DNA from: Candidatus Bathyarchaeota archaeon
GTDB lineage: Archaea; Thermoproteota; Bathyarchaeia; TCS64
Assembly: GCA_014729945.1 (NCBI GenBank)
Contig: WJJC01000105.1
Span: 1 to 8,875, forward strand
Direction: 5' to 3'
Length of the DNA stretch: 8,875 nt
In this document: positions 1-5,874 of the stretch, piece by piece
Position numbering within the stretch: position 1 is the stretch's first letter
Layout of the letters: every line of letters begins with the position of its first letter
Made by a program: the position numbers and the translations under genes
The notes under the pieces: model-generated
Told to the model about the DNA's origin: nothing
Databases searched by the model: none
Seen by the model: the letters and a program-made list of their open reading frames with translations, nothing else

Positions 1-168
1 AGCACTGATATGAATTACCAAGTGAATGACGGAGGGCAGGCCTGCTTCACTATGGGCACTGGGTACCCATATACGAGGTATCATCAGAAAGATGAGTCTG
101 TCTCCGTGGATGATTTCTTGATGAACGCAAAAATGCTTGCTTTAATAATCCTTGATACCTTGGGTTAA
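1..168 (+). CDS. C-terminal fragment of an M20-family metallopeptidase (partial)
   Basis: Frame 1 is open from the left edge to a TAA at 166-168, giving 55 residues; the 5' part lies outside the window. The fragment begins STD, then has GTGYP, then H28-x-x-D31-E32, and ends in a helix-like stretch with two small Ala/Leu-rich turns to ILDTLG. This order (S/G-T-D, glycine-rich strand, His-x-x-Asp-Glu, then an amphipathic end helix) is typical of the C-terminal part of the catalytic domain of M20 peptidases and deacylases (DapE/ArgE/carboxypeptidase type), where the His is the last zinc ligand. M28 or M42 peptidases have a broadly similar ending and are not excluded. Substrate cannot be judged from the fragment. 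It is convergent with pth2. Confidence 0.6.
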   Translation, partial: STDMNYQVNDGGQACFTMGTGYPYTRYHQKDESVSVDDFLMNAKMLALIILDTLG

Positions 169-171
169 CCG

Positions 172-183
172 TTGTTTTATTTG
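172..183 (+). terminator. Possible T-rich terminator after the peptidase gene
   Basis: A thymine-rich run (TTGTTTTATTTG) begins 4 nt after the TAA stop. Archaeal RNA polymerase can terminate on such oligo-T stretches without a strong hairpin. There is no clear stem directly before it, so support is weak. Confidence 0.3.
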
Positions 184-204
184 ATATAATATTAGCCTAG
201 CCAT

Positions 205-234
205 CGTATAATATACGGTGAACTCTGATCAGAG
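205..234. repeat. Two adjacent small palindromes in a convergent gap
   Basis: At 205-217 the arms CGTATA/TATACG flank one central base. At 223-234 there is a perfect 12-bp palindrome, CTCTGATCAGAG. They lie between the convergent ends of the peptidase gene and pth2. They could form weak hairpins that help termination in both directions, or be protein-binding sites. Both are short enough to arise by chance in A/T-rich DNA. Confidence 0.35.
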
Positions 235-243
235 ATAACTGGG

Positions 244-612
244 TTATAGAAGGGGCAGGTTTCCAGTTACCTTGTCCATGAATTGTTCCTGGTGGGGACC
301 GATACCGATACAGGTAGTGGTTCCCGGCGCTACCTCGGTGTGTCCAGCGTCCCTGATTAATACATATGGGAGGTTCAACTGCTCTGCTTCCACAGCCAGC
401 TCCTCCAATTCTTCCATACTATCTGCCTCAAGTACAACTTTTTTTCCGCCCTCGTCTCTCCATCTACGCCAGTGCTTTGTCTGGGTTCTCTTAGCCTCCT
501 CGCTGCATCCCACCGCCGCATGGCACGCCTGGGCGATCATCTTACCCACACTCATATTCAGATCGGTGCGGATGACTATAGCCATCTTGTAGTTAAACTG
601 GCTTCTCCCCAA
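244..612 (-). CDS. pth2: Peptidyl-tRNA hydrolase, archaeal/eukaryotic Pth2 type
   Basis: The enzyme frees tRNA from peptidyl-tRNA that drops off ribosomes; it acts in the cytoplasm. Family signatures are visible (numbering from the chosen start): YKMAIVIRTDL (8-18), VGK with Lys24, the helix AQACHAAV with His31, DAGHTEVAPGTTTCIGIGP (88-106), and the ending TGNLPLL, which closely matches other archaeal Pth2 proteins. I chose TTG at 612 as start. It gives 122 residues, about the size of the Sulfolobus protein, keeps the conserved Lys-Met at strand one, and has GGTG 7 nt upstream inside the aspS end. An ATG at 585 would begin at the Met of that strand and has no well-placed ribosome site. An ATG at 660 adds a non-homologous tail encoded within aspS. 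The gene follows aspS with a 1-nt gap, which implies translational coupling. Confidence 0.93.
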   Translation of the reverse strand: MGRSQFNYKMAIVIRTDLNMSVGKMIAQACHAAVGCSEEAKRTQTKHWRRWRDEGGKKVVLEADSMEELEELAVEAEQLNLPYVLIRDAGHTEVAPGTTTCIGIGPHQEQFMDKVTGNLPLL

Positions 613-613
613 T

Positions 614-1954
614 CTATGGCACCAACCTATCCCTGTCACGGGGGAACATACAGCATTCACGGATGTTTTCCTGATCAGTGACTGTCATGGTGATGCGCTC
701 CATGCCTATACTCCAACCCGCGTGGGGTGGTGCACCATACCTGAAGGCACCTATATAATACTCAAAGTTATCTGGGTTCAAACCCTTGTACTTAATTCGC
801 TCAGCCAGTAGCTCCGGTAGATGGATCCTCATGGTTCCGCTGCTGATCTCTATACCCGAGTAGAGGCAGTCAAATGCCCTGACTATCCTGTCGCCTATCT
901 CCACGTTACCATAGGTCTCCTCAAGGTACGCTGCATCCGTTTCATCTTCCTTGTCGTAGGGCATGGCGTAGAAGGCTTTCTGGGCACCCGGCCAGTCCTT
1001 CATGAAGAACGCCTCATCCCCCACTAGCTCCGTTAGCAGCTTCTCCTGGGTCTTTGTGAAGTCGTCCCCCCATAGTATTTCTTCACCCTCATCCTGGAGC
1101 ATCTCGATGGCCTCAGTGTAGGTTACCCGTCGTAGAGGTAGCTCTGGGACGGTTAGTTCTCTACCCAGTATCTCCAACTCCCCCCCTGCCTTCTCCTTGG
1201 TCTCCTTGAGCATATGGGCTAAGACCTTCTCCAGTACACCCATCACCGTTTCATCGTCGCTGAACGCCTGCTCGATATCCATTTGCCGAACCTCGTTCAG
1301 GTGCGTCGGGGTGTTGAACTTCTCAGCCCTCCAGATGGGTGTAATAGTGAATACTTTCTCAAAGCTGATAGCGCACATCTGTTTATAGAGCTGGGGGCTC
1401 TGGGCTAGGAACGCCTGCTTCTCAAAGTAGGGTATGGCGAATAAGTCGGCTCCTCCCTCTGAGGCTGATCCGATGATGCATGGTGGCTGGAACTCCATGT
1501 ACCCGTGGTGGCTCAAGTACTCTCTAAAAGCTGTAACCAGCCGGTTCTGTATAGTGAAAATAGCATTACTGGTAGGACTTCTAAAATCCAAGAACCTGTA
1601 GTTAAGTCTAGTGTCAAGGTCGCTCTTCTTATTCTCCAGTATATCAACTGGGAGCGGCTGCTCGCTCTTATTAATAACCTCTATGCTCTCGGGGATGAAC
1701 TCTACGCCTGCGTTAGCCACATTACTCTCAACGACTTCACCACGCACAGCTATCACATCCTCACGGCCAAGAGATAGCTCAAACATCTCTTTTGTATCTG
1801 GTTTGATAACTACCTGGATCTCGTCTGTCTTATCCCTGAGGACAATGAATCTGATATTCTTTAGGTCTCTTGTACGGCTCACCCAACCCGCTAGGGTCAC
1901 GGTCTCGCCAAGGTGCTTCTCTGCTTCTTTAATGTATAATCTATCGTCAAACAT
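614..1954 (-). CDS. aspS: Aspartyl-tRNA synthetase, archaeal type
   Basis: A class II synthetase that charges tRNA with aspartate. The protein is 446 aa. The N-terminal OB-fold anticodon-binding domain (about 1-100) contains LAGWVSRTRDL. The catalytic core shows EGGADLF (166-172, the ATEGG-type Asp-binding loop), FLAQSPQLYKQ (182-192), motif 2 with WRAEKFNT and HLNE (208-221), EISSG (369-373), and motif 3 GWSIGMERI (413-421). The end is FPRDRDRLVP, as in archaeal AspRS. It lacks the large insertion of bacterial AspRS. A short acidic stretch at about 335-356 looks longer than in Thermococcus. The two OB-fold positions that distinguish Asp-specific from Asp/Asn-type archaeal enzymes are Ser26 and Asn81 here, so specificity is open. 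The ATG at 1954 is preceded by GGTG at 7 nt and a TATA-like box. It is transcribed with pth2. Confidence 0.97.
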   Translation of the reverse strand: MFDDRLYIKEAEKHLGETVTLAGWVSRTRDLKNIRFIVLRDKTDEIQVVIKPDTKEMFELSLGREDVIAVRGEVVESNVANAGVEFIPESIEVINKSEQPLPVDILENKKSDLDTRLNYRFLDFRSPTSNAIFTIQNRLVTAFREYLSHHGYMEFQPPCIIGSASEGGADLFAIPYFEKQAFLAQSPQLYKQMCAISFEKVFTITPIWRAEKFNTPTHLNEVRQMDIEQAFSDDETVMGVLEKVLAHMLKETKEKAGGELEILGRELTVPELPLRRVTYTEAIEMLQDEGEEILWGDDFTKTQEKLLTELVGDEAFFMKDWPGAQKAFYAMPYDKEDETDAAYLEETYGNVEIGDRIVRAFDCLYSGIEISSGTMRIHLPELLAERIKYKGLNPDNFEYYIGAFRYGAPPHAGWSIGMERITMTVTDQENIRECCMFPRDRDRLVP

Positions 1955-1961
1955 ACCTTGA

Positions 1962-1965
1962 CACC
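1962..1965 (-). promoter_or_regulatory. Ribosome-binding site of aspS
   Basis: GGTG on the minus strand ends 7 nt before the aspS ATG, matching the GGTGAT portion of the archaeal Shine-Dalgarno sequence. It supports the ATG at 1954 as the start. Confidence 0.5.
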
Positions 1966-1998
1966 AATAACTGGCTACGCACTTTGATTAGAAAAGGG

Positions 1999-2007
1999 TA
2001 TAAAAAG
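1999..2007 (-). promoter_or_regulatory. TATA-like box for aspS-pth2
   Basis: CTTTTTATA on the minus strand is centred about 49 nt upstream of the aspS ATG, predicting a transcript start near 1977 and a leader of roughly 20-25 nt that contains the GGTG site. It begins 9 nt past the stop codon of the KH-like gene, so aspS-pth2 may be transcribed independently as well as by read-through. Confidence 0.55.
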
Positions 2008-2015
2008 TTTGGCGG

Positions 2016-2525
2016 TCAGTAGGTGTACTCGACACGAAGATCCATGTTTCTAACGGTCTTCGCTACGTTGACGAGCGCCTGTAAACGCTTCTTACTGAGA
2101 CGTCTTGTTCCACGTCCCTGTAATACCACTCTGGTTTCTGTACTTCCATCTGGGAGCCAGATGATGTTAATTGTCACAATGTGCTGATTGGCGAAGAGGT
2201 CCTCTAGGAATTGCCGGTCTTTCACTCCACTCTCAATTACAAGCACTCTTTTGTTGAACTTGTCCCCAAGATCTCTAAGAAGCTTAGATTCAGCATTTAT
2301 CTTAGCAGCGTCTCCCCTTCCAACAACTAGGACAAGGAAACCGCCTGCATCCAAAACGTTATTCAAGTTAACATTCTGTAGCAACTGATACTGGTTCTCT
2401 AACTCTAGCATCTCTTTCGCTACGTCGATATATTTCTCACTGACTTCTCCGGACTCTACTTTCGTCTGGCACTTGTTACATAGCATCCCGCTCTTAAGAC
2501 AGAACTCACATAGCTGTATCTGCAC
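2016..2525 (-). CDS. Zinc-ribbon and KH-like RNA-binding protein (NusA-KH-related archaeal family)
   Basis: A 169-aa protein. The N-terminus has a four-cysteine zinc knuckle, C6-x2-C9-x6-C16-x2-C19, followed by a charged helical linker (about 25-50). Residues about 55-100 have the beta-alpha-alpha-beta pattern of a KH fold (GGFLVLVVGRGDAAKI, then helix, then KRVLVIESG), and 115-168 form a second alpha/beta part with WLPDGSTETRVVL. This matches from memory an archaeal family often labelled KH-domain or NusA-like. The usual GxxG nucleic-acid-binding loop is not seen; the position reads roughly NAESK (78-81 region), so RNA binding may be altered. Start is GTG at 2525, supported by GGAGGA at 9 nt. 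It sits between alba and aspS, which suggests a translation or RNA-processing role, but the exact function is unknown. Confidence 0.75.
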   Translation of the reverse strand: MQIQLCEFCLKSGMLCNKCQTKVESGEVSEKYIDVAKEMLELENQYQLLQNVNLNNVLDAGGFLVLVVGRGDAAKINAESKLLRDLGDKFNKRVLVIESGVKDRQFLEDLFANQHIVTINIIWLPDGSTETRVVLQGRGTRRLSKKRLQALVNVAKTVRNMDLRVEYTY

Positions 2526-2534
2526 GTCAATAGG

Positions 2535-2540
2535 TCCTCC
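2535..2540 (-). promoter_or_regulatory. Strong Shine-Dalgarno that fixes a GTG start
   Basis: GGAGGA on the minus strand lies 9 nt before the GTG at 2525-2523. It is the best ribosome-binding site in the window and decides the GTG start of the KH-like gene, which has no nearby upstream ATG in frame. Confidence 0.7.
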
Positions 2541-2577
2541 GGCGCGTCGAAGGAATCAGGATGCTCTCCCGTCTTAT

Positions 2578-2847
2578 TTAAGCCTTGACAATTATGTCAA
2601 TAGTGCTTACATTAGTAGGCCCATTATCTCCATGTAGCTCCTCGGTACCGATTTTAATATCGGACACCTCTGCTTTGCTGAGGAACCTGTTCTTGAGAAC
2701 CTCGACTACATCAACAGCCCTGCTGATGCTTCGACCCCTGGCCTTGATTACTATCTCTTCGTGGCCTGACTTGAACAGGGTCATACATGCGAGCACGTAG
2801 TTGAGAACTGGTTTCTTACCAATGAAAACGGTATTAGTTCGCTCCAT
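2578..2847 (-). CDS. albA: Alba DNA/RNA-binding chromatin protein
   Basis: An 89-aa protein of normal Alba length. Alba is a small dimeric nucleoid protein that coats DNA and also binds RNA. The sequence has [13 protein letters not shown], with Lys11-Lys12 matching the acetylatable DNA-contact lysines of Sulfolobus Alba, then [25 protein letters not shown] and the C-terminal VSTIDIIV strand. Phe55 in KNRFL corresponds to the dimer-dimer interface Phe of Alba1, so it can probably form cooperative filaments like Alba1 rather than Alba2. ATG at 2847 has AAGGA 6 nt upstream. It is the first gene of a minus-strand block with the KH-like gene 52 nt downstream. Confidence 0.97.
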   Translation of the reverse strand: MERTNTVFIGKKPVLNYVLACMTLFKSGHEEIVIKARGRSISRAVDVVEVLKNRFLSKAEVSDIKIGTEELHGDNGPTNVSTIDIIVKA

Positions 2848-2901
2848 ATAGATTCCTTATCTAGATTTTACGCTGGTGTTTAAGGTAAGCATGTTGAGTA
2901 G

Positions 2902-2929
2902 TTAAAAGTATTTTCCTTTTAAATAAAAC
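2902..2929 (-). promoter_or_regulatory. A/T-rich promoter region of alba
   Basis: The minus strand carries two TATA-like candidates: TTTTAA at 2907-2902 (predicted leader about 31 nt) and ATTTAAAAG near 2924-2916 (leader about 48 nt). Either would give room for the AAGGA ribosome site at 2858-2854. The rest of the 131-nt gap 2848-2978 holds the T-rich end of the upstream amidohydrolase transcript and no other gene. Confidence 0.45.
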
Positions 2930-2954
2930 AAATAACGTTGTACATTTTTTACAG

Positions 2955-2970
2955 AAAAATGAATTAAAAT
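2955..2970 (-). terminator. Oligo-T termination region after the amidohydrolase
   Basis: On the minus strand, 9-25 nt after the stop codon at 2979, there is TTTTAATTCATTTTT followed by a second T-rich run further on. This fits archaeal hairpin-independent termination and separates the amidohydrolase from alba. Confidence 0.4.
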
Positions 2971-2978
2971 AGAGAAGC

Positions 2979-4748
2979 TTACTCTCTTCTCAATACTCTT
3001 CCGGGGCGAGCCCCTGTGTGTTTGCCTTCTTTGACCACTGTTTCTCCGTTGACGAAAACATACTCTATTCCCTCCGGATATCTCCGGGGCTCAATCTCGT
3101 CAGCTGTCACATTCAAGTTAGGAAGATCCATTAAGACGATATCCGCGAAACCATCAACCATAAGAGCTCCTCTACCCTTCAGGTTATGGACCTTCGCAGC
3201 CATGGCGCTGGTCTTCTGAGCTGCTTCCTCCAACGTGAAGGTCTTCTTCTCTTTTACGAACTTGTTGAAGAAGATAGGATAGGCGGCAAAACTGTTTATA
3301 CCCGGTATGCTATATGGCGGGCTCTCACGCTGGTACTCGTCATCGTTCACCATGGTGTCAAGTCCAACCATTCCCTTTGGATGAGTATAGTATTGATCAT
3401 ACGCCGTGTTATACGTAAGTGAACCAGTGACCCCACGGGTATGAGGATCCTTGACGATGATGTCACAATAGGCGTCCCATGGCTCCAGATCCCACATCTC
3501 GGCTACTTCCTGTACACTCTTCCCGTCTATATCCTCTACCTCGCTCTTAGTGACGTAGAGGTTCTTAGCCCAGTGGGGATTGGTGTTGGGGTTGTAAGCC
3601 ACCCTGATGAACCATTTCCCATCTCTGATAGCCTCAAACACTTCATCCCTGAACTCGGGTACATCTAACCATTTACCCAATTCCTCCCTGCCACCTAGTT
3701 CACGCAACCATGGCTCCAGTAAGCCACATAGATAAGGCATGACGCTAAAGCCGCCTCTAACCAGGAAGGGTATAGCATCCCAGGTAATATCCAAGTCTCC
3801 TTTGCTCTTCTCAAGTATCTTATCTATGGTTACTCTGAGGTTTGCTTCCTCAAGTTCAGGTGGAGCATCTGGATATATCTGCCAACCGGTGCTCAGGTGG
3901 GCGAAGTGAAGCCTGACCCCTGTCTTCTCGTATACATCAACACACTCCAGTAATGCCTTGATCTTCTCATTTGGTACGTGTCCAGCAGAGATGCCTCTTC
4001 TCCTTCCTGTGCGTCTCCAGTGGGGACAGTATACGCCTCCATACTCCTTCATCTGGGAGACAGCTAGGACTATCTCATCGTGGCTGGCGAAGACATCAGG
4101 GTCATAGTCAAGCCCAGTACTCATGCCGATGCATCCATCTTTCATGGCTTGGTGTACTAGTTCATGCATCTCGTCTCGTTCCTCTTTTGTGCTGTTTTTC
4201 TTGTAGTCTAGTCCCATCACTTTTGTTCGTATGGAACCGTGTCCCACTAGAGGTGCATAGTTTATGCTGATGCCCTTGTTCTCCACGTGTTTGAAGTAGT
4301 CTCCCATTGTATCCCAGTCAAGAGTCCAGCCGTAGATCTCATCCATCCACTCATTCACAGTCTCCAAGGGATAGTAAGGTTGCCTTGGATAGTACTTGTA
4401 GGGCTCAAACTTCATCAAGTGATCCTGTAATAGCCATGGAACCCTAATATGCTCCCCCAGCGGAGCCGGGCTTCCACCGCATTGTCCCCCTACGAAGGTG
4501 GTGATCCCCTGCATTACGTGGCTCTGGGTCTCGGGGTACCAGAGTAGCGCCCAGTCCGCGTGACTATGGGCGTCAATAAAACCGGGGAAAGCCGTCAAGC
4601 CCTTGGCGTTGATGATGTTTACCGCATCGCCCTTTACTTTGCCCAGTGCGGCTATTTGGTCATCTTTTACTCCTATGGATCCAGTGTATGCTTTTTTGCC
4701 TGTTCCCTCTACTATCTTAGTGTTCTCTATGAGGTAATCATACTCCAT
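2979..4748 (-). CDS. N-acyl-D-amino-acid deacylase (D-aminoacylase)-family amidohydrolase
   Basis: A 589-aa cytoplasmic metal-dependent hydrolase; the family removes acyl groups from N-acyl-D-amino acids, but related members use other amides. An N-terminal beta-sandwich segment (MEYDYLIENTKIVEG) leads into FPGFIDAHSHAD with metal-ligand His61 and His63. Cys90 in VGGQCGG matches the metal-bridging Cys of D-aminoacylases. His243 (CPHWRRT) and His284 (HFAHLS) are likely further ligands. The C-terminal sandwich is clear: GRGALMVDGFADIVLMD, then YVFVNGETVV and GARPGRVLR. The usual SDG aspartate motif is not obvious; GLDTMVNDDE (462-471) occupies that region, so the substrate may differ. Length suits the larger archaeal/bacterial subfamily of about 580 aa. 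The ATG start has no ribosome site but a TATA-like box 33 nt upstream. It follows the membrane-protein gene by 49 nt. Confidence 0.88.
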   Translation of the reverse strand: MEYDYLIENTKIVEGTGKKAYTGSIGVKDDQIAALGKVKGDAVNIINAKGLTAFPGFIDAHSHADWALLWYPETQSHVMQGITTFVGGQCGGSPAPLGEHIRVPWLLQDHLMKFEPYKYYPRQPYYPLETVNEWMDEIYGWTLDWDTMGDYFKHVENKGISINYAPLVGHGSIRTKVMGLDYKKNSTKEERDEMHELVHQAMKDGCIGMSTGLDYDPDVFASHDEIVLAVSQMKEYGGVYCPHWRRTGRRRGISAGHVPNEKIKALLECVDVYEKTGVRLHFAHLSTGWQIYPDAPPELEEANLRVTIDKILEKSKGDLDITWDAIPFLVRGGFSVMPYLCGLLEPWLRELGGREELGKWLDVPEFRDEVFEAIRDGKWFIRVAYNPNTNPHWAKNLYVTKSEVEDIDGKSVQEVAEMWDLEPWDAYCDIIVKDPHTRGVTGSLTYNTAYDQYYTHPKGMVGLDTMVNDDEYQRESPPYSIPGINSFAAYPIFFNKFVKEKKTFTLEEAAQKTSAMAAKVHNLKGRGALMVDGFADIVLMDLPNLNVTADEIEPRRYPEGIEYVFVNGETVVKEGKHTGARPGRVLRRE

Positions 4749-4777
4749 AATTATCAGGTAATAGGTGGCTCAGCTAG

Positions 4778-4783
4778 ATTTAA
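4778..4783 (-). promoter_or_regulatory. TATA-like box for a near-leaderless amidohydrolase transcript
   Basis: TTAAAT on the minus strand is centred about 33 nt before the ATG, predicting a leader of only about 6 nt. No Shine-Dalgarno is present, which fits a leaderless or near-leaderless mRNA rather than translation within an operon. Confidence 0.4.
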
Positions 4784-4797
4784 CACTTGCATCAACC

Positions 4798-5157
4798 TTA
4801 CTCAGATAAGAATAAAATCAGAGAAACCACGGTACCCACAAGCAGTACACCGAACAATAACACCATTCCCACCTCACCCCGGTCAATATAGTAACCACTA
4901 CTGTTCAGAATAGCGTAAAGGAGCATACCATGTGAAACAATATGGAGTTCAGTATGCCTCCCCTTCATGAGCACAGATAATCCACCAATTATTAGCATCA
5001 AGGCTGTCAGCATCTCAGTAAGTATATGCAGCTTGATCTCAACCTGGGCTGAATCCAACCCGGGCACCTGGCCACTCAAGATTAGCATACTCCACATGCC
5101 AGTCATCAACACCCCTACAGTTATAACGAAAAAAGCTGAACCACGACGCTTAAGCAT
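4798..5157 (-). CDS. Small membrane protein with about four transmembrane helices, unknown function
   Basis: I do not recognise the family. The 119-aa protein begins MLKRRGS and has hydrophobic stretches at about 8-29, 43-64, 70-88 and 95-117. A KGRH turn at 65-68 sits between helices two and three. Histidines 44, 68, 72 and 76 are near helix ends and could bind a cofactor, but no heme motif is certain. It lies 32 nt downstream of the molybdopterin oxidoreductase gene and 49 nt upstream of the amidohydrolase, all on the same strand. A membrane redox partner for the oxidoreductase (by analogy with YedZ/MsrQ beside YedY/MsrP) is possible but speculative; it is shorter than YedZ. Open reading over 119 codons with coherent helices makes it a real gene. 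Confidence 0.7.
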   Translation of the reverse strand: MLKRRGSAFFVITVGVLMTGMWSMLILSGQVPGLDSAQVEIKLHILTEMLTALMLIIGGLSVLMKGRHTELHIVSHGMLLYAILNSSGYYIDRGEVGMVLLFGVLLVGTVVSLILFLSE

Positions 5158-5181
5158 ATCATCAAAGAGCAGAAATCAGAG

Positions 5182-5187
5182 ATATAT
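5182..5187 (-). promoter_or_regulatory. TATA-like box 27 nt before the membrane-protein start
   Basis: ATATAT on the minus strand is centred about 27 nt upstream of the ATG at 5157, the spacing expected for a leaderless transcript. It falls in the gap at the very end of the oxidoreductase gene. No Shine-Dalgarno precedes the ATG, which agrees with leaderless initiation. Confidence 0.35.
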
Positions 5188-5189
5188 GG

Positions 5190-5804
5190 TTACTTATACC
5201 GTTGCCTGCGCCACGGGTCAGCGTTGTTATGGTACCCGTTGCGCTCCCAGTAACCCAGCTTATCTCTTTCACTGAACTGGATCCTGTTGAGCCACATGAT
5301 GGACTTGTAAGCATACTTATGAGGAACAACCAGCCTAACCGGGCCACCCAAGCTACGCGGCAAGTCTTTATCATTCAACCTATGCGCCAGTAATACATCA
5401 TCACCAGCCAACTCAGAGACTGGGAGACTTGTAGTGTACCCATCATACGCCTCAAAAAAACAGTACTTCGCTTTTCTAGTTGGAGTCACATCATCCATGA
5501 GTGTTGTGAATCTTACACCCATCCATTTCTGATCCTTGACGCTCCATGTTTCCACACAATGGAAATCACTCACTGAGACAACTTGAGGAAGATCCATAAA
5601 CATTTCCCATGAATACTCCATTGGCTGATCCACCGATCCCTCCACCTGGAGAACCCAGTCACCTGTATCAATATCAGGGATCTCTGTCACTATAGCTCTG
5701 TGCTCAGTTCCCCATCCCAGTATATGGTCCACCCAGTGTTGGCCAGGTGGGAGCCGAGTTTTCTCCTCCTCCTTTTTTCCACGTAATAAGAACAAATCAC
5801 TCAT
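5190..5804 (-). CDS. Sulfite-oxidase-fold molybdopterin-dependent oxidoreductase
   Basis: A 204-aa protein of the short, single-domain sulfite-oxidase-like group. Signatures in order: RLPPGQ (17-22), WVLQVEGSVDQP (50-61), SDFHCVETWS (79-88) with Cys83 as the expected molybdenum ligand, KWMGVRF, YDGYTTSLP (120-128), GGPVRLVVPHKYAYKSIMWL (153-172), and GYHNNADPW near the end. No signal peptide or Tat motif is seen, so it should be cytoplasmic unless held by a partner. The substrate is unknown; such proteins are often labelled sulfite oxidase without proof. It lacks the heme and dimerisation domains of full sulfite oxidase. It is divergent from nth across a 70-bp gap and heads a minus-strand block with a membrane protein and an amidohydrolase. 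Confidence 0.93.
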   Translation of the reverse strand: MSDLFLLRGKKEEEKTRLPPGQHWVDHILGWGTEHRAIVTEIPDIDTGDWVLQVEGSVDQPMEYSWEMFMDLPQVVSVSDFHCVETWSVKDQKWMGVRFTTLMDDVTPTRKAKYCFFEAYDGYTTSLPVSELAGDDVLLAHRLNDKDLPRSLGGPVRLVVPHKYAYKSIMWLNRIQFSERDKLGYWERNGYHNNADPWRRQRYK

Positions 5805-5845
5805 CTAGTTCATTTGGATGACCCTTCATAATGGTTTCTAAACAA

Positions 5846-5851
5846 TTTAAA
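5846..5851. promoter_or_regulatory. Palindromic TATA-like box shared by divergent genes
   Basis: TTTAAA, identical on both strands, is centred 26.5 nt upstream of the nth ATG (5875) and about 44 nt upstream of the oxidoreductase ATG (5804). For nth the spacing predicts a leaderless transcript. For the oxidoreductase it predicts a leader of about 18 nt. No better TATA-like element is seen in the 70-bp gap. Confidence 0.5.
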
Positions 5852-5874
5852 CCGCCAAATACACTAACTGTGTC

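Noticed and set aside
244..660. pth2 beginning at the ATG at 660
   Set aside because: The extra 16 residues lie within aspS, are not Pth2-like, and no ribosome site precedes them.
2526..2577. Separate promoter for the KH-like gene
   Set aside because: The 52-nt gap contains a good ribosome site but no TATA-like box at a usable distance, so read-through from alba is simpler.
4560..4913. A 117-codon plus-strand frame across the amidohydrolase start
   Set aside because: It is antisense to two well-supported genes and covers their promoter region; composition looks like a shadow frame.
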